From Sphingobacterium puteale (GTDB lineage: Bacteria; Bacteroidota; Bacteroidia; Sphingobacteriales; Sphingobacteriaceae), in the NCBI RefSeq assembly GCF_003627955.1, contig NZ_RBWS01000019.1:1-64000 (forward strand): 64,000 nucleotides of DNA, read 5' to 3'. The translations under genes were made by a program, and so were the position numbers. The notes under the pieces were generated by a model. The model saw only the letters and a list, made by a program, of their open reading frames with translations, was not told where the DNA came from and made no database searches. Shown here one piece after another: positions 27,910 to 37,260 of this stretch (position 1 is the first letter of the stretch; each line of letters opens with the position of its first letter).

Positions 27910-30900
27910 ATGAATAGATATCAATATGACAATATATGCATAGGAAGATCAATCGGGATCGCCTATCCGCTATTGTCAACACTCAAGTTAATTTTCCTCT
28001 TTTTACTTCTCGTGCAAGGATTTGTTTCTTCGGCACAGGAAACGTCAGGTGCACTTATCGGAAAGGTTCAAAATAGTGCTGGAAGCGCTGTCGAGAAAGC
28101 GACAGTTACTATTGTACACACCCCCACAGGCACGCGTTACGTACAGTCCACAGATAAAGATGGACATTTTACTTTGAACAATATTCGTACCGGTGGGCCG
28201 TATACAGTGGATGTGAGCAGTATAGGGCTTCAGGCCGATCACAGAGAGGATATCTTTGTACGCCTGGGAGAAGCTTTGCAAATTGACTTTATTCTGCAAC
28301 AGCGCACAGAAACCCTTGGTGAAGTTGTCATAACAGGCCGAAAACGGGAAACTAGGGCCGGTACAGTAGGAACAGGGAGTCATATTAGCCGTGAACAGGT
28401 ACGAAATATGCCAACAGCAAATCGTTCGATTACGGATGTGACTAGACTAACACCACAGGGAAGCCGGGATAATAGCTTTGGCGGAACTAACTTCAGGTAC
28501 AATAATGTGACTGTGGATGGAGCTGTCAATAATGATGCGATAGGTTTTAGCCCTTCTCTAGGCGGACAGACGGGTACCTCGGGAATGGCAGGAAGCAGCA
28601 CGCGGACCAATCCGATATCGATCGATGCTATCCAGGATATGCAAGTGTATCTGGCTCCCTATGATGTTAAAATAGGAAATTTTACGGGTGGATCTGTCAA
28701 TGCCGTAACACGGAGCGGGACGAATCAGGTCGAGGGTTCGGTGTACGCTTATGGACGTAATGCCGCCCTTACTGGGAAAGATCGTGTGGGAACGCTAGGG
28801 AAAATGAATAAAGATTTTTATGACTATCAAACGGGATTTCGAATTGGGTTTCCATTGATAAAAGATAAGTTGTTTTTCTTCAGCAATGAAGAGCTGACAC
28901 GACGTCAAGATCCTACACAACTGCGTGTAGGAACGGTTGAAACGGCCCATATTCTGGATCGCGCTGATGTCGAGGCGATAAAAACGGCGGCGCAGTCGCG
29001 TTACGGAGATATTTTTAATATTGGAACAGCTGATAATTATACCAATTGGTCACGTTCAACCAAATTCTTTAACCGCTTGGACTGGAATATCAATGCCTTG
29101 CATCAGCTGGCTATTCGTAACAATACGATCTTCAGCAAAGCGACACATATGGACAGGGATCAGCAAGATTTTCGTTTCAGTGGAATGGCATTTGAACAGG
29201 AAAATAACCAAACGAGTACTGTTGCAGAATTAAAGAGTAGATTTAGTAACAATCTCTCCTCCAATGTTGTATTGGGGTATACGCAGGTAAACGACCGTCG
29301 TGACCCGCTGAGTGACCCTTCTTTGCCTCAGGTGCAGATTCAGGGACGTACACCAGGAACAACAATCTATCTCGGAACTGATCGCGAAGCCAGTATTTTT
29401 AATATGCGACAAGGGACATGGGAGATTACAGCAAACCTGAACTGGACGAAAGGTAGACATAAGTTTTTGTTTGGAACACATAATGAACTTTATCGTATTC
29501 GCTATGGTTTTGTCAACAGTTGGAATGGTCGAGTGGATTACAACAGTATTGCCGATTTTGTTGCCAATGTACCTTATCGTGTTAGAGGGAGCTATAATTA
29601 TACAGACAATACACGATCCTATATTTTAGATCATCCCGCAGCGGACTTCTCGGTCAATATGTATAGTCTGTATGTTCAGGATGAAATCCGTGTAAATGAT
29701 CATTTACAAATTATCCCTGGACTTAGAGCAGATTTAGCTAGCCTACCCGATATGCCAACGTTAAGTGACAAAGTCAGCGATATGTGGGCGGATCCTGGTT
29801 TTGGGACAAGTTATACATACACCCCTGCCAATCGCCTTAGAAACGAATTTTTAAATAAAATCCAACTTTCCCCACGTATTGGGTTTCGATGGGAAGCAAT
29901 GGACAACCGACAGTTGATCATAAGAGGCGGAGCCGGATTATTTACGGGACGTATACCGTTCGCTTGGCTCGCTTATGCTTATTACAATACGGGTGACAGT
30001 TATGGTGCATTTGATCAAAAAGCTGATCAAAAACCTTTTGCTCCGGGCTCTGATCCCATTAAACCTAGCCAGAATGGGATAGGTGACTTTATTGGACAAA
30101 ACGGTGCCATAATCAATGATCCAAGCACGGGTAAGACACAGGTAGACTTGGTTGATAATAATTTTGTACTGCCGCAAGTTCTACGGTCAAGTTTAGGGAT
30201 AGACTATCAGGCGGAAGGCTGGAAGTTCACACTGGAAGGTATTTATACAAAAAATATAAAAGATGTATTATTCCAACAGCTAAATAATAAAGATAATCCG
30301 TTATGGTATGGATATGATATCGGCAAGCAACAACCTGTTTACAGTGGTACTGTTGACAATCGTTTTTCAAATGTTTATCTGTTGAGCAATACCAGTCAAG
30401 GCTATCGGTATAGCATCACAGGGACGATCGGGAAAACGATCAAAGAAAAGCTGAATGCGACTTTGAGCTATACCTATGGACAGTCCAAAGATTTGAGCAA
30501 TGGGGTCCGTAATTCTATGGAGAGTAATTGGCAGCTCAATCAATCGTTAATTCCGAACAATCCGAAATTGGCCTATAGTAACTTTGATATACGTCACCGC
30601 ATCGTTTCAAGCATAAATTATGAACAAGTATGGCGCAGTGCCGGACGGACAAGTTTTACCTTATATTTTAGTGCGCAATCGGGTAGCCCATTCACCTATG
30701 GTATCGTCAACAATAGTATTCAGGGATTGCCTCAGCAGGTCAGCTTGGTGTACATTCCGAGAGCAACAGAAGCAATCCGTTATTTCAAGGATATCGCCGG
30801 TGGGATGTCCGCCCAACAGCAGGCGGAAGCTTTTAACCGATTTATTGACGGCAACGAATACTTAAGTTCCCGTAGAGGTGACTTCACAGAACGAAATATG

Positions 30901-31224
30901 GGAAGAACACCATGGAATCTGCAGGCTGACTTACGCATTGCCCATGATCTCTTTGTTCAGAAGTCAAAAAAACAATTTATTACATTTTCAGTGGATATTA
31001 TGAACTTGACTAATCTGATCTATAGAAAATGGGGTATTCAATACTTTTCGCCCAATACATTTAATTCCACGAGTAGCGTAGGGTTAACACCTACATTGTT
31101 CCCCCCGAGCCAAAATGCGGAAAGCTGGCCTGTATTTACGTTCAGCGATCCGGGCCAACCTTACAGCATAGATTATTTTAACTCGAGGGCACAGATACAG
31201 TGTGGTGTTCGCTATACTTTCTAA
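27910..31224 (+). CDS. Oar-like TonB-dependent receptor
   Basis: I start at 27910 ('MNRYQYDN'); the longer frame from 27823 runs through the end of the upstream gene. 1104 residues: signal segment with a long N-terminus (hydrophobic core about 20-40, 'FVSSAQ'), a carboxypeptidase-regulatory-like domain ('GALIGKVQNSAGSAVEKATVTI'), a plug ('VRNMPTANRSITDVTRLTPQG', 'NNVTVDGAVNNDAIG', 'GGSVNAVTRSGTN') and a barrel ending 'AQIQCGVRYTF'. The plug motifs match the Oar/OmpA-related receptor group. It is the second TonB-type receptor in this locus, distinct from the STN receptor, and lacks an STN domain. Substrate unknown. Confidence 0.9.
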   Translation: MNRYQYDNICIGRSIGIAYPLLSTLKLIFLFLLLVQGFVSSAQETSGALIGKVQNSAGSAVEKATVTIVHTPTGTRYVQSTDKDGHFTLNNIRTGGPYTVDVSSIGLQADHREDIFVRLGEALQIDFILQQRTETLGEVVITGRKRETRAGTVGTGSHISREQVRNMPTANRSITDVTRLTPQGSRDNSFGGTNFRYNNVTVDGAVNNDAIGFSPSLGGQTGTSGMAGSSTRTNPISIDAIQDMQVYLAPYDVKIGNFTGGSVNAVTRSGTNQVEGSVYAYGRNAALTGKDRVGTLGKMNKDFYDYQTGFRIGFPLIKDKLFFFSNEELTRRQDPTQLRVGTVETAHILDRADVEAIKTAAQSRYGDIFNIGTADNYTNWSRSTKFFNRLDWNINALHQLAIRNNTIFSKATHMDRDQQDFRFSGMAFEQENNQTSTVAELKSRFSNNLSSNVVLGYTQVNDRRDPLSDPSLPQVQIQGRTPGTTIYLGTDREASIFNMRQGTWEITANLNWTKGRHKFLFGTHNELYRIRYGFVNSWNGRVDYNSIADFVANVPYRVRGSYNYTDNTRSYILDHPAADFSVNMYSLYVQDEIRVNDHLQIIPGLRADLASLPDMPTLSDKVSDMWADPGFGTSYTYTPANRLRNEFLNKIQLSPRIGFRWEAMDNRQLIIRGGAGLFTGRIPFAWLAYAYYNTGDSYGAFDQKADQKPFAPGSDPIKPSQNGIGDFIGQNGAIINDPSTGKTQVDLVDNNFVLPQVLRSSLGIDYQAEGWKFTLEGIYTKNIKDVLFQQLNNKDNPLWYGYDIGKQQPVYSGTVDNRFSNVYLLSNTSQGYRYSITGTIGKTIKEKLNATLSYTYGQSKDLSNGVRNSMESNWQLNQSLIPNNPKLAYSNFDIRHRIVSSINYEQVWRSAGRTSFTLYFSAQSGSPFTYGIVNNSIQGLPQQVSLVYIPRATEAIRYFKDIAGGMSAQQQAEAFNRFIDGNEYLSSRRGDFTERNMGRTPWNLQADLRIAHDLFVQKSKKQFITFSVDIMNLTNLIYRKWGIQYFSPNTFNSTSSVGLTPTLFPPSQNAESWPVFTFSDPGQPYSIDYFNSRAQIQCGVRYTF

Positions 31225-31322
31225 TTAAAAGACGCCTAGAAGACAGTTTAAATTGTAACAATTGAAACAATGATTCGAGTGGTGAAACTCAATAAATAAG
31301 GTAAAAAAAAGAATTTATTCTT

Positions 31323-33479
31323 ATGAAAAATATAATAAAACTAACAATGATATGCATAGCAATGGCGATTGCATTCATCAGCTGTAGTAAAAAAGAGGAA
31401 TTGATAGATAAGGAGATAGCGAAAGTAAATAGCTATTATCCTAATTCAGGCAAGGCGGGCACATTGGTTACCATTGAAGGAGAGGGATTCAGTAGTTCAA
31501 TAACTGAATTTACAGCCACAGTTGCTGGAAATTCGGCAGAGGTAATCAGCGCGACTCCCACAGCAGTCGTATTACGTGTGCCGAAAGGTGATAAAAGTGG
31601 AACAGTTGTCTTGAAATATGGTAACAATAGCTTTGATGTGGGCACGTATACTTATCAGGACCTGTCTATAGCAAAAGTTTTTCCGACGAATGGTACCCTC
31701 GGTACCCAATTACGGATTGACGGTGAGGGATTTGGCAGCACTGAAACTCCAGCGGAGGTTTACGTTAATGGCAAGAAAGCATTGGTGGTAAGCGTGACCG
31801 ATAAGGTGATCATTGCTGAAGTTCCCGAAGATGCTGGATATGGTGCTGTGGAAGTACGTGTAGACGGGAAAAAGTCTCAGGGACAGAATTTTACCTATCA
31901 GGTTATTCGCAGCATTAAACCAGCCACTGGTGGAGCAGGAACAAAGGTTACGTTGACAGGAGAAGGCTTCGAGAAGCTGAATTCGGGCAATGTGGTAGAT
32001 TTTAATGGTAAAATTGCTACCGTCCTGGAATCCAGCCCTGAGAAAATTGTCGTTGTTGCACCAGCAGGAGTGGGTACGGGACTCTTGTCCGTCAATATCA
32101 ATGAACAGAAGATCTCCGGTCCGGTGTTTACAGTGGTCGGCAAGCCTGTGATTGAAGCAGTTTCACCTTTAAGTGGTCCAAAGGGAGCCGAAATGACGAT
32201 TAATGGGCTATTATTTAGTAAGATATTGGACGAAAATCAGGTATTCATCAATGGAAAGCAGGTCGCTATTTCTTCAATTAGCGAAAATCAGATTAAGCTG
32301 ATCATTCCAGGGGGGACTGGATCAGGCAAGGTAAAGGTTGTTGTCAATGATCAATCGGTCGAAGGCCCACAATTCAAAGATCAGACATTGGGGATACGTT
32401 CAATGAGTCCGGACAATGGTCTGGCCGGGACGAGTGTTACAATCCTGGGAACTGGTTTTAGTACAAATCTGGCAGAAAATCTCGTTTATTTTAACGGAGT
32501 TTTGACGCGGGTAAGCAGTGCCAGTGAGAATCAATTAGTACTGGAAGCACCACAAGGAGTAACAACAGGTCAGGTGAAAGTTGTCGTTGGCAACCAAGAC
32601 GCCCTGGCACCGCGACCATTCCGTAGGGCCGGAATAACGACTCTGGCAGGTGGCCCCGGAATGACCACTTTTGGCAGTAACATGGCTGGAATGGCAATTG
32701 ATCAACAAGGCTATATCTACGTCACAGATCCAGAGAATAAACAAGTGAAGAAGGTATCGCCTACAGGGAGTGTTTCCATCTTGCAGGTCGATGGCGCCAA
32801 CGCAATTTTTGATTATCCGTCAGGAATAGCAATTGACCAGCAAAATAATATCTACGTCAGCGATCAACGTGCAAATCAGATCTTTAAAATTACGCCTACA
32901 GGTAAACGTACAGTACACGCACGCGGATTTTCGCCGACAGCCATGTGTATTGACTTATCAGGAAATTTGTATGTCTCGGTTGCTGGATTTGGATTGGGGG
33001 TCAACAAAGTCAATAACACTGGAAGTTATACAAGGGTAACGGGACCATCCTGGGTGTTGGGCAAACCCTTTGTGGATAACCAGGGCTACCTGTATTATTC
33101 CGATCAGAATACAAGCAGCAACAATGGGATTGAAATAGTGAAACCGGGTGATAACCGCGGGGTAATATTTGTTGGAAATTCGGATGCTGGATACGTAGAT
33201 GGCATAGGAACTGCCGCAAGGTTTAATGGTATCGGTGGAATTAGCCCTGGCCTGAATAACCGATTAATCGTCGCTGATAACAATAATTATGCTATCCGTG
33301 AAGTCAATATGACAACCAAAGAGGTAACAACCTTGATAAAAGCAAACTATGGCTATGCGGATGGTACATTGGCGACAGCTAAATTCACGTCGGTAAAGGA
33401 TGTTGTGGTGGATAAAGAGGGCAATATTTACCTTATGGATGTGGCGAATAAAGCGATTCGGAAATTGTTCCTGAAATAA
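31323..33479 (+). CDS. Lipoprotein with five IPT/TIG domains and an NHL-type propeller
   Basis: 718 residues; lipobox 'FISC' (Cys near 21). Five immunoglobulin-like IPT/TIG repeats run from about 36 to 440, each opening with a pattern such as 'YYPNSGKAGTLVTIEGEGF', 'PATGGAGTKVTLTGEGF' or 'PDNGLAGTSVTILGTGF'. The rest forms NHL/SMP-30-like beta-propeller blades ('AIDQQGYIYVTDPENKQVKKVSPTG', 'AIDQQNNIYVSDQRANQIFKITPTG', 'VVDKEGNIYLMDVANKAIRKL'). This stalk-plus-propeller layout suits a surface binding protein. It is last in the locus, 98 bp after the Oar-like gene. Confidence 0.92.
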   Translation: MKNIIKLTMICIAMAIAFISCSKKEELIDKEIAKVNSYYPNSGKAGTLVTIEGEGFSSSITEFTATVAGNSAEVISATPTAVVLRVPKGDKSGTVVLKYGNNSFDVGTYTYQDLSIAKVFPTNGTLGTQLRIDGEGFGSTETPAEVYVNGKKALVVSVTDKVIIAEVPEDAGYGAVEVRVDGKKSQGQNFTYQVIRSIKPATGGAGTKVTLTGEGFEKLNSGNVVDFNGKIATVLESSPEKIVVVAPAGVGTGLLSVNINEQKISGPVFTVVGKPVIEAVSPLSGPKGAEMTINGLLFSKILDENQVFINGKQVAISSISENQIKLIIPGGTGSGKVKVVVNDQSVEGPQFKDQTLGIRSMSPDNGLAGTSVTILGTGFSTNLAENLVYFNGVLTRVSSASENQLVLEAPQGVTTGQVKVVVGNQDALAPRPFRRAGITTLAGGPGMTTFGSNMAGMAIDQQGYIYVTDPENKQVKKVSPTGSVSILQVDGANAIFDYPSGIAIDQQNNIYVSDQRANQIFKITPTGKRTVHARGFSPTAMCIDLSGNLYVSVAGFGLGVNKVNNTGSYTRVTGPSWVLGKPFVDNQGYLYYSDQNTSSNNGIEIVKPGDNRGVIFVGNSDAGYVDGIGTAARFNGIGGISPGLNNRLIVADNNNYAIREVNMTTKEVTTLIKANYGYADGTLATAKFTSVKDVVVDKEGNIYLMDVANKAIRKLFLK

Positions 33480-33487
33480 AAATGTAT

Positions 33488-33566
33488 ATCCCCGATGTGT
33501 TAATATTGTTCTAAAAAAGTTAAGTTATTTTTTGAAACGATATAAGATAAGCAATCGGGGATTTTT
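33488..33566 (+). terminator. Candidate terminator with long loop at end of FAS1/TonB locus
   Basis: 'atccccgat' (33488-33496) pairs with 'atcggggat' (33554-33562), followed by 'ttttg'. The 57-nt loop is unusually long, so this may instead be a structured 3' end between convergent genes. Confidence 0.4.
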
Positions 33567-33567
33567 G

Positions 33568-34308
33568 TTAATTACTTTCTATGGTGCGTAAAAAATCGCC
33601 ATAGAAATCGGGAATATCACTGTGATAAATAGCCGCTGCGACTTCCTCAATCGGATAATCTACTTTAACTATTTTGGCTTCTATGTTTTCTTCTGTCAGC
33701 GTCACTAAGGTATAGGAAGCCTTTCTGTCTTTTTCTTTGCTTCGGCCGACAGACCCACAATTGATAAACAGGACTTCTTCAGTCCGTTGGACATAGGCGT
33801 GATGGGTATGACCCATGACCAAGATATCAATGGCTCTTTCGCGTAATTGAATTGAGAGGTCCGCTTTGGGTGTTGATTCATGAATGTATTCATCATTACT
33901 ATGAAGACTGGCGTGCACAAGCAGGATCTTTCTAAGACGATCACCGACTTTGAACGTTAATTCAATATTGTAAGGTAATGTTGCTAGCCATTTTTTGTGA
34001 GCAGCTGTTATATCGTTTTTGCTGAGATTGATGGCGATGTCACGGTTTACTGTTTCGATCGCATCGTGGTGTGGTAAGGGGATAATAGGCTCATCGAAGG
34101 CAATCCTCTGATCGTGATTTCCGAGTAAACAGGGGATATTTCTTTCCTGTATTCGGGCAATAACCTCATTTCCCCATGGGGCAAAATCGACCAGATCACC
34201 TAAACAGTAAATCTGTGTTACCCCGCTCTTTTTTATGTCCGCTAGTACTTCGTCCAATGCCACAATATTGGCATGTATATCACTTATTATTGCAAGTTGT
34301 ATCTTCAT
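33568..34308 (-). CDS. Calcineurin-like metallophosphoesterase (YfcE/Metallophos_2 type)
   Basis: 246 residues with the full metallophosphoesterase motif set: 'DIHAN' (10-14), 'GDLVD' (37-41), 'GNHD' (about 63-66), a histidine in 'LLVHASLH' and 'GHTHHAY' near 166-172. These bind two metal ions for phosphodiester or phosphomonoester hydrolysis. No membrane or signal segment, so it is cytoplasmic. The substrate is unknown. It stands alone, convergent to the TIG/NHL lipoprotein. Confidence 0.9.
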   Translation of the reverse strand: MKIQLAIISDIHANIVALDEVLADIKKSGVTQIYCLGDLVDFAPWGNEVIARIQERNIPCLLGNHDQRIAFDEPIIPLPHHDAIETVNRDIAINLSKNDITAAHKKWLATLPYNIELTFKVGDRLRKILLVHASLHSNDEYIHESTPKADLSIQLRERAIDILVMGHTHHAYVQRTEEVLFINCGSVGRSKEKDRKASYTLVTLTEENIEAKIVKVDYPIEEVAAAIYHSDIPDFYGDFLRTIESN

Positions 34309-34442
34309 CTATCCTACAAACTTAGCCATTCGAAGCGCAAATTAACAGTATGCTTATTGTTTTTAAAAAGAAAATGAAATTGGTATTATATTCATTAAGA
34401 TGAATCATGAGTGATAGCAGCGAAAATAATATACAATATTTT

Positions 34443-34487
34443 AATAAGTATATAACCTGTATTATAACAGTAAGATATATACTTATT
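34443..34487 (-). terminator. Inverted repeat after SDR gene
   Basis: 'aataagtatata' (34443-34454) and 'tatatacttatt' (34476-34487) form a perfect but AT-only 12-bp stem just past the SDR stop. Weak terminator or regulator site; also 150 bp from the phosphoesterase start. Confidence 0.35.
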
Positions 34488-34501
34488 TTCTATTAAGATG
34501 A

Positions 34502-35263
34502 TTAAAGGTTCATTCCTCCGGATACCTCAATGCGTTGTCCATTGATCCATCGGGCGTCTTCTGTGCACAAAAAGGCAACAACGCCGCCGATATCATCCGG
34601 TACGCCGGCACGCCCCAATGCCGTTACACTCGCAATATGTGCATTTGTTTCCTTGTTATCACGTACATGTCCGCCGCCGAAATCTGTTTCAATTGCGCCC
34701 GGAGCGACGACATTTGCTGCAATACCACGATGTCCAAGCTCCTTGGCCAGGTATCTTGTCAGAACTTCGACCGCACCCTTCATCGAACCGTAAGCGGAAG
34801 AGCCCGGAAAAGCGAAACGGGCAAGACCGGACGATATATTAATAATACGTCCGCCGTCGTTTATAAAGGGAAGCGCTTTCTGGGTTAGAAAAAAGACACC
34901 TTTATAATGGATATTGTATACTGCGTCAAATTGCTCCTCTGTCGTATCCATAAAAGGGGCATATAATGCCGTACCTGCATTGTTGATCAAAAAATCAAAA
35001 TTCGGCTGCCCCGTTTGTTCTTTTAGATGATCGGTTATTTGTGCTATAAACTGATCAAAGGAATTGATGTTACCCGCATCGAATTGAAATGCAGCGGCAT
35101 GCTGTCCTAAGGCCTGAATGTTAGACACCACATGATCTGCTTCTTCTTTGTTGCTATGGTAAGTCAGTATGACATCGATTCCCTTTTTAGCGAGATTAAT
35201 TGCCATGTTCCTTCCCAACCCCCGGCTTCCGCCAGTTACTAAAGCGATTTTATTTTTAGCCAT
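34502..35263 (-). CDS. Short-chain dehydrogenase/reductase (SDR)
   Basis: 253 residues of a classical SDR: cofactor loop 'TGGSRGLG' (10-17), 'NNAG' (about 94-97), catalytic Ser in 'NISSGLA' and the Tyr/Lys pair in 'SSAYGSMKGAVE', then 'VAPGAIETDF'. The C-terminus 'DARWINGQRIEVSGGMNL' is standard. It likely reduces a carbonyl group with NADPH; substrate unknown. An AraC-type gene lies upstream on the same strand (94 bp), a common pairing of regulator and target in Bacteroidota. Confidence 0.93.
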   Translation of the reverse strand: MAKNKIALVTGGSRGLGRNMAINLAKKGIDVILTYHSNKEEADHVVSNIQALGQHAAAFQFDAGNINSFDQFIAQITDHLKEQTGQPNFDFLINNAGTALYAPFMDTTEEQFDAVYNIHYKGVFFLTQKALPFINDGGRIINISSGLARFAFPGSSAYGSMKGAVEVLTRYLAKELGHRGIAANVVAPGAIETDFGGGHVRDNKETNAHIASVTALGRAGVPDDIGGVVAFLCTEDARWINGQRIEVSGGMNL

Positions 35264-35356
35264 TTTTATTTTGTTTTAAAATTTAATAGGACAAATTTCG
35301 CTTTTAAAGTATCCGATGCGTTTGTGAAAAGCAAATGAATATTTGCGAAATTCAAA

Positions 35357-36271
35357 TTATAGCGGCTGAGAACGAAAATTGTTTGGAGAAAGCTTGGTCT
35401 GCTTTTTAAAGAAATTAGAAAAATGTGCTATTTCTTCGAAACCGAGCGAGTAGGCAATCTCGGAAATATTCCAGTCTGTCTGTTTGAGAAGAATTTTTGC
35501 TTCCTGTGTGATTCGGGCACTAATTACGTGGGTGGTTGTGTTCCCTGTACTGTCTTTCAGAATTTTATTCAGATGGTTCACATGGACTGCAAGGCGTTCG
35601 GCAAAATCATTTGCTGTCCGTAGCTGCAAACGCTGCATCGGAGATTCTATGGGGAACTGTCTTTCCAATAGCTCGATGAATAGGGAGGTAATTCTAGAGG
35701 CGGCATTATGGGTCGGGTTGCTGATGCCTTTCGGTTGTAGTTTCTGTCCATAATGAATAATTTCGAGCACATAATTCCTTAAAAGATCATATTTAAACAC
35801 GTAATCGGAAGATAACTCCTTATTCATTTTTTCGAAAATGTGTTCAATCTCAAGACGCTGCTCCGGGGAGATCTGAAAAACGGGAAGTCCCCCCGGTTGA
35901 AAAATAGGCAGATCATCCAAAACAACGCCACTTTTATTTCGTGCTAAAAAATCATCGGTAAAAACGCAAAAATAACCTTGTTGCTGCTCGTCTCTGGGTA
36001 TCCAATGATAGGGTACTTTCGGTGTCGCAAATACTAAAGCAGACTCTTCTATTTCAATCACTTTATCGGCGTATTCAGCGGTATTCTTTCCTGTGATTAA
36101 GCTGATTTTATAATAAGTTCGTTTGTTGTATGGCATAATGGGCTTCTCTTTCAATGCGGCAGCGAGTTCTGCGTAACTAAACACATTAAAATGCCCGATC
36201 TCCCGTGCTATTTCCTTGGGTATCGTTGCGTTGATTTCGTGGTAGAACTGTTCAATTGAGGTTGTTTCCAT
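35357..36271 (-). CDS. AraC-family transcriptional regulator
   Basis: I start at 36271 ('METTSIEQFY'), leaving out eight leader residues of the longer frame. 304 residues: an N-terminal cupin-like sensing domain and a C-terminal AraC helix-turn-helix pair with 'FAERLAVHVNHLNKILKDSTG' and 'NISEIAYSLGFEEIAHFSNFFKKQTKLSPNNFR'. It is divergent from ohr (180 bp apart) and upstream of the SDR gene on its own strand; the SDR is its most likely target (inference). Confidence 0.92.
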   Translation of the reverse strand: METTSIEQFYHEINATIPKEIAREIGHFNVFSYAELAAALKEKPIMPYNKRTYYKISLITGKNTAEYADKVIEIEESALVFATPKVPYHWIPRDEQQQGYFCVFTDDFLARNKSGVVLDDLPIFQPGGLPVFQISPEQRLEIEHIFEKMNKELSSDYVFKYDLLRNYVLEIIHYGQKLQPKGISNPTHNAASRITSLFIELLERQFPIESPMQRLQLRTANDFAERLAVHVNHLNKILKDSTGNTTTHVISARITQEAKILLKQTDWNISEIAYSLGFEEIAHFSNFFKKQTKLSPNNFRSQPL

Positions 36272-36382
36272 ATGGATTAAATTTGCAAGAATCAAATTTA
36301 GATTTTTTTATTCATTAACTCAAAATATCCACGCCCCATCCCTTCGGATTGCCGCCAATTTTCATTTTAATGTCAATAGAGC

Positions 36383-36406
36383 AATTATATTTTGCACAAT
36401 ATAATT
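36383..36406. promoter_or_regulatory. Palindromic operator candidate of the ohr cluster
   Basis: 'aattatatt' (36383-36391) and 'aatataatt' (36398-36406) are perfect inverted repeats around 'ttgcac'. The site overlaps the -33 element of the ohr promoter, the expected position for a MarR/OhrR repressor, and ohrR lies in the same cluster. Binding by OhrR is inferred. Confidence 0.55.
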
Positions 36407-36422
36407 TTTCAATCTATATTTG
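36391..36422 (+). promoter_or_regulatory. Promoter of ohr cluster
   Basis: 'TTTG' (36391-36394) and 'TATATTTG' (36415-36422) are separated by 20 bp and match the Bacteroidota consensus TTTG/TAnnTTTG fully. The start site would be about 22 bp before the ohr ATG. Confidence 0.7.
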
Positions 36423-36450
36423 TGATGTTGAAACGAAAACAAAATAAAAT

Positions 36451-36876
36451 ATGAAAACGTTATACACAATAGGGGCTACCGCCAAAGGCGGCCGAAACGG
36501 CCAGGTGAAAAGTGAAAATGGTATATTGGACCTGGAGGTTCGGATGCCGAAGGGGCTTGGTGGTGCAAATGATAATTATGCAAATCCAGAAATGCTTTTT
36601 GCGGCTGGTTATGCTGCCTGCTTTGACAGTGCTTTGAATTTAGTGATTCGACAAGAAAAGATACAAACAGGTGAGACAGCCGTTACCGCTAGGGTGAGCA
36701 TTGGTCAATTGGAGAATGGCGGTTTTGGACTTGCGGCAGAATTGCATGCGAATATCCCTGCGGTTAGCTTGGACATTGCGCAGCAGCTGATTGAGAAAGC
36801 GCATCAGGTATGTCCGTATTCCAATGCGACCAGAGGTAATATCGAAGTAAAATTAACAGTATCAAATAACGAATAA
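36451..36876 (+). CDS. ohr: Organic hydroperoxide resistance protein (Ohr/OsmC family)
   Basis: 141 residues of the Ohr thiol peroxidase, which reduces organic hydroperoxides with a reactive cysteine recycled by lipoyl proteins. The two conserved cysteines are visible: the peroxidatic one in 'AAGYAACFDSAL' and the resolving one in 'AHQVCPYSNATRGN'. The N-terminal 'TIGATAKGGRNGQV' is a family signature. First gene of a four-gene run (DUF1304, nitroreductase, ohrR) with a palindrome-controlled promoter. Confidence 0.95.
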   Translation: MKTLYTIGATAKGGRNGQVKSENGILDLEVRMPKGLGGANDNYANPEMLFAAGYAACFDSALNLVIRQEKIQTGETAVTARVSIGQLENGGFGLAAELHANIPAVSLDIAQQLIEKAHQVCPYSNATRGNIEVKLTVSNNE

Positions 36877-36879
36877 TAT

Positions 36880-37248
36880 ATGGATCATATAGCCACTGTG
36901 CTTACTCTATTTGTCCTGGTAGAACATATTTACATTGTTTGGATGGAAATGTTTGCATGGGAGACTGCAGGACGGCGTAGTTTCGGGAAATCGCTTCCCG
37001 ATGCACTGTTTAAGCCCACAAAAGGACTGGCTGCAAACCAAGGTTTATATAATGGCTTCTTGGTAGCCGGTTTGGCTTGGTCGTTTTTTATCAGCGATCC
37101 GGGCTGGAGCGATAATGTTCGCCTATTCTTTTTGGGCTGTGTTCTTGTTGCAGGCATTTTCGGCGGTTTTACGGCAGGTAGAAAGATATTCTTTGTACAG
37201 GGGATTCCGGCATTGTTGGCGATATTATCCGTTCTTTTTTCAAAATAA
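36880..37248 (+). CDS. DUF1304 membrane protein
   Basis: 122 residues with four predicted membrane helices and the DUF1304 features 'EHIYIVWMEMFAWET' near the start and 'NQGLYNGFLVAGL' in the middle. Function is unknown, but the family often accompanies OhrR/Ohr genes. It starts three bases after ohr, so it is translationally linked to it. Confidence 0.88.
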   Translation: MDHIATVLTLFVLVEHIYIVWMEMFAWETAGRRSFGKSLPDALFKPTKGLAANQGLYNGFLVAGLAWSFFISDPGWSDNVRLFFLGCVLVAGIFGGFTAGRKIFFVQGIPALLAILSVLFSK

Positions 37249-37260
37249 AATAGCAATTAA

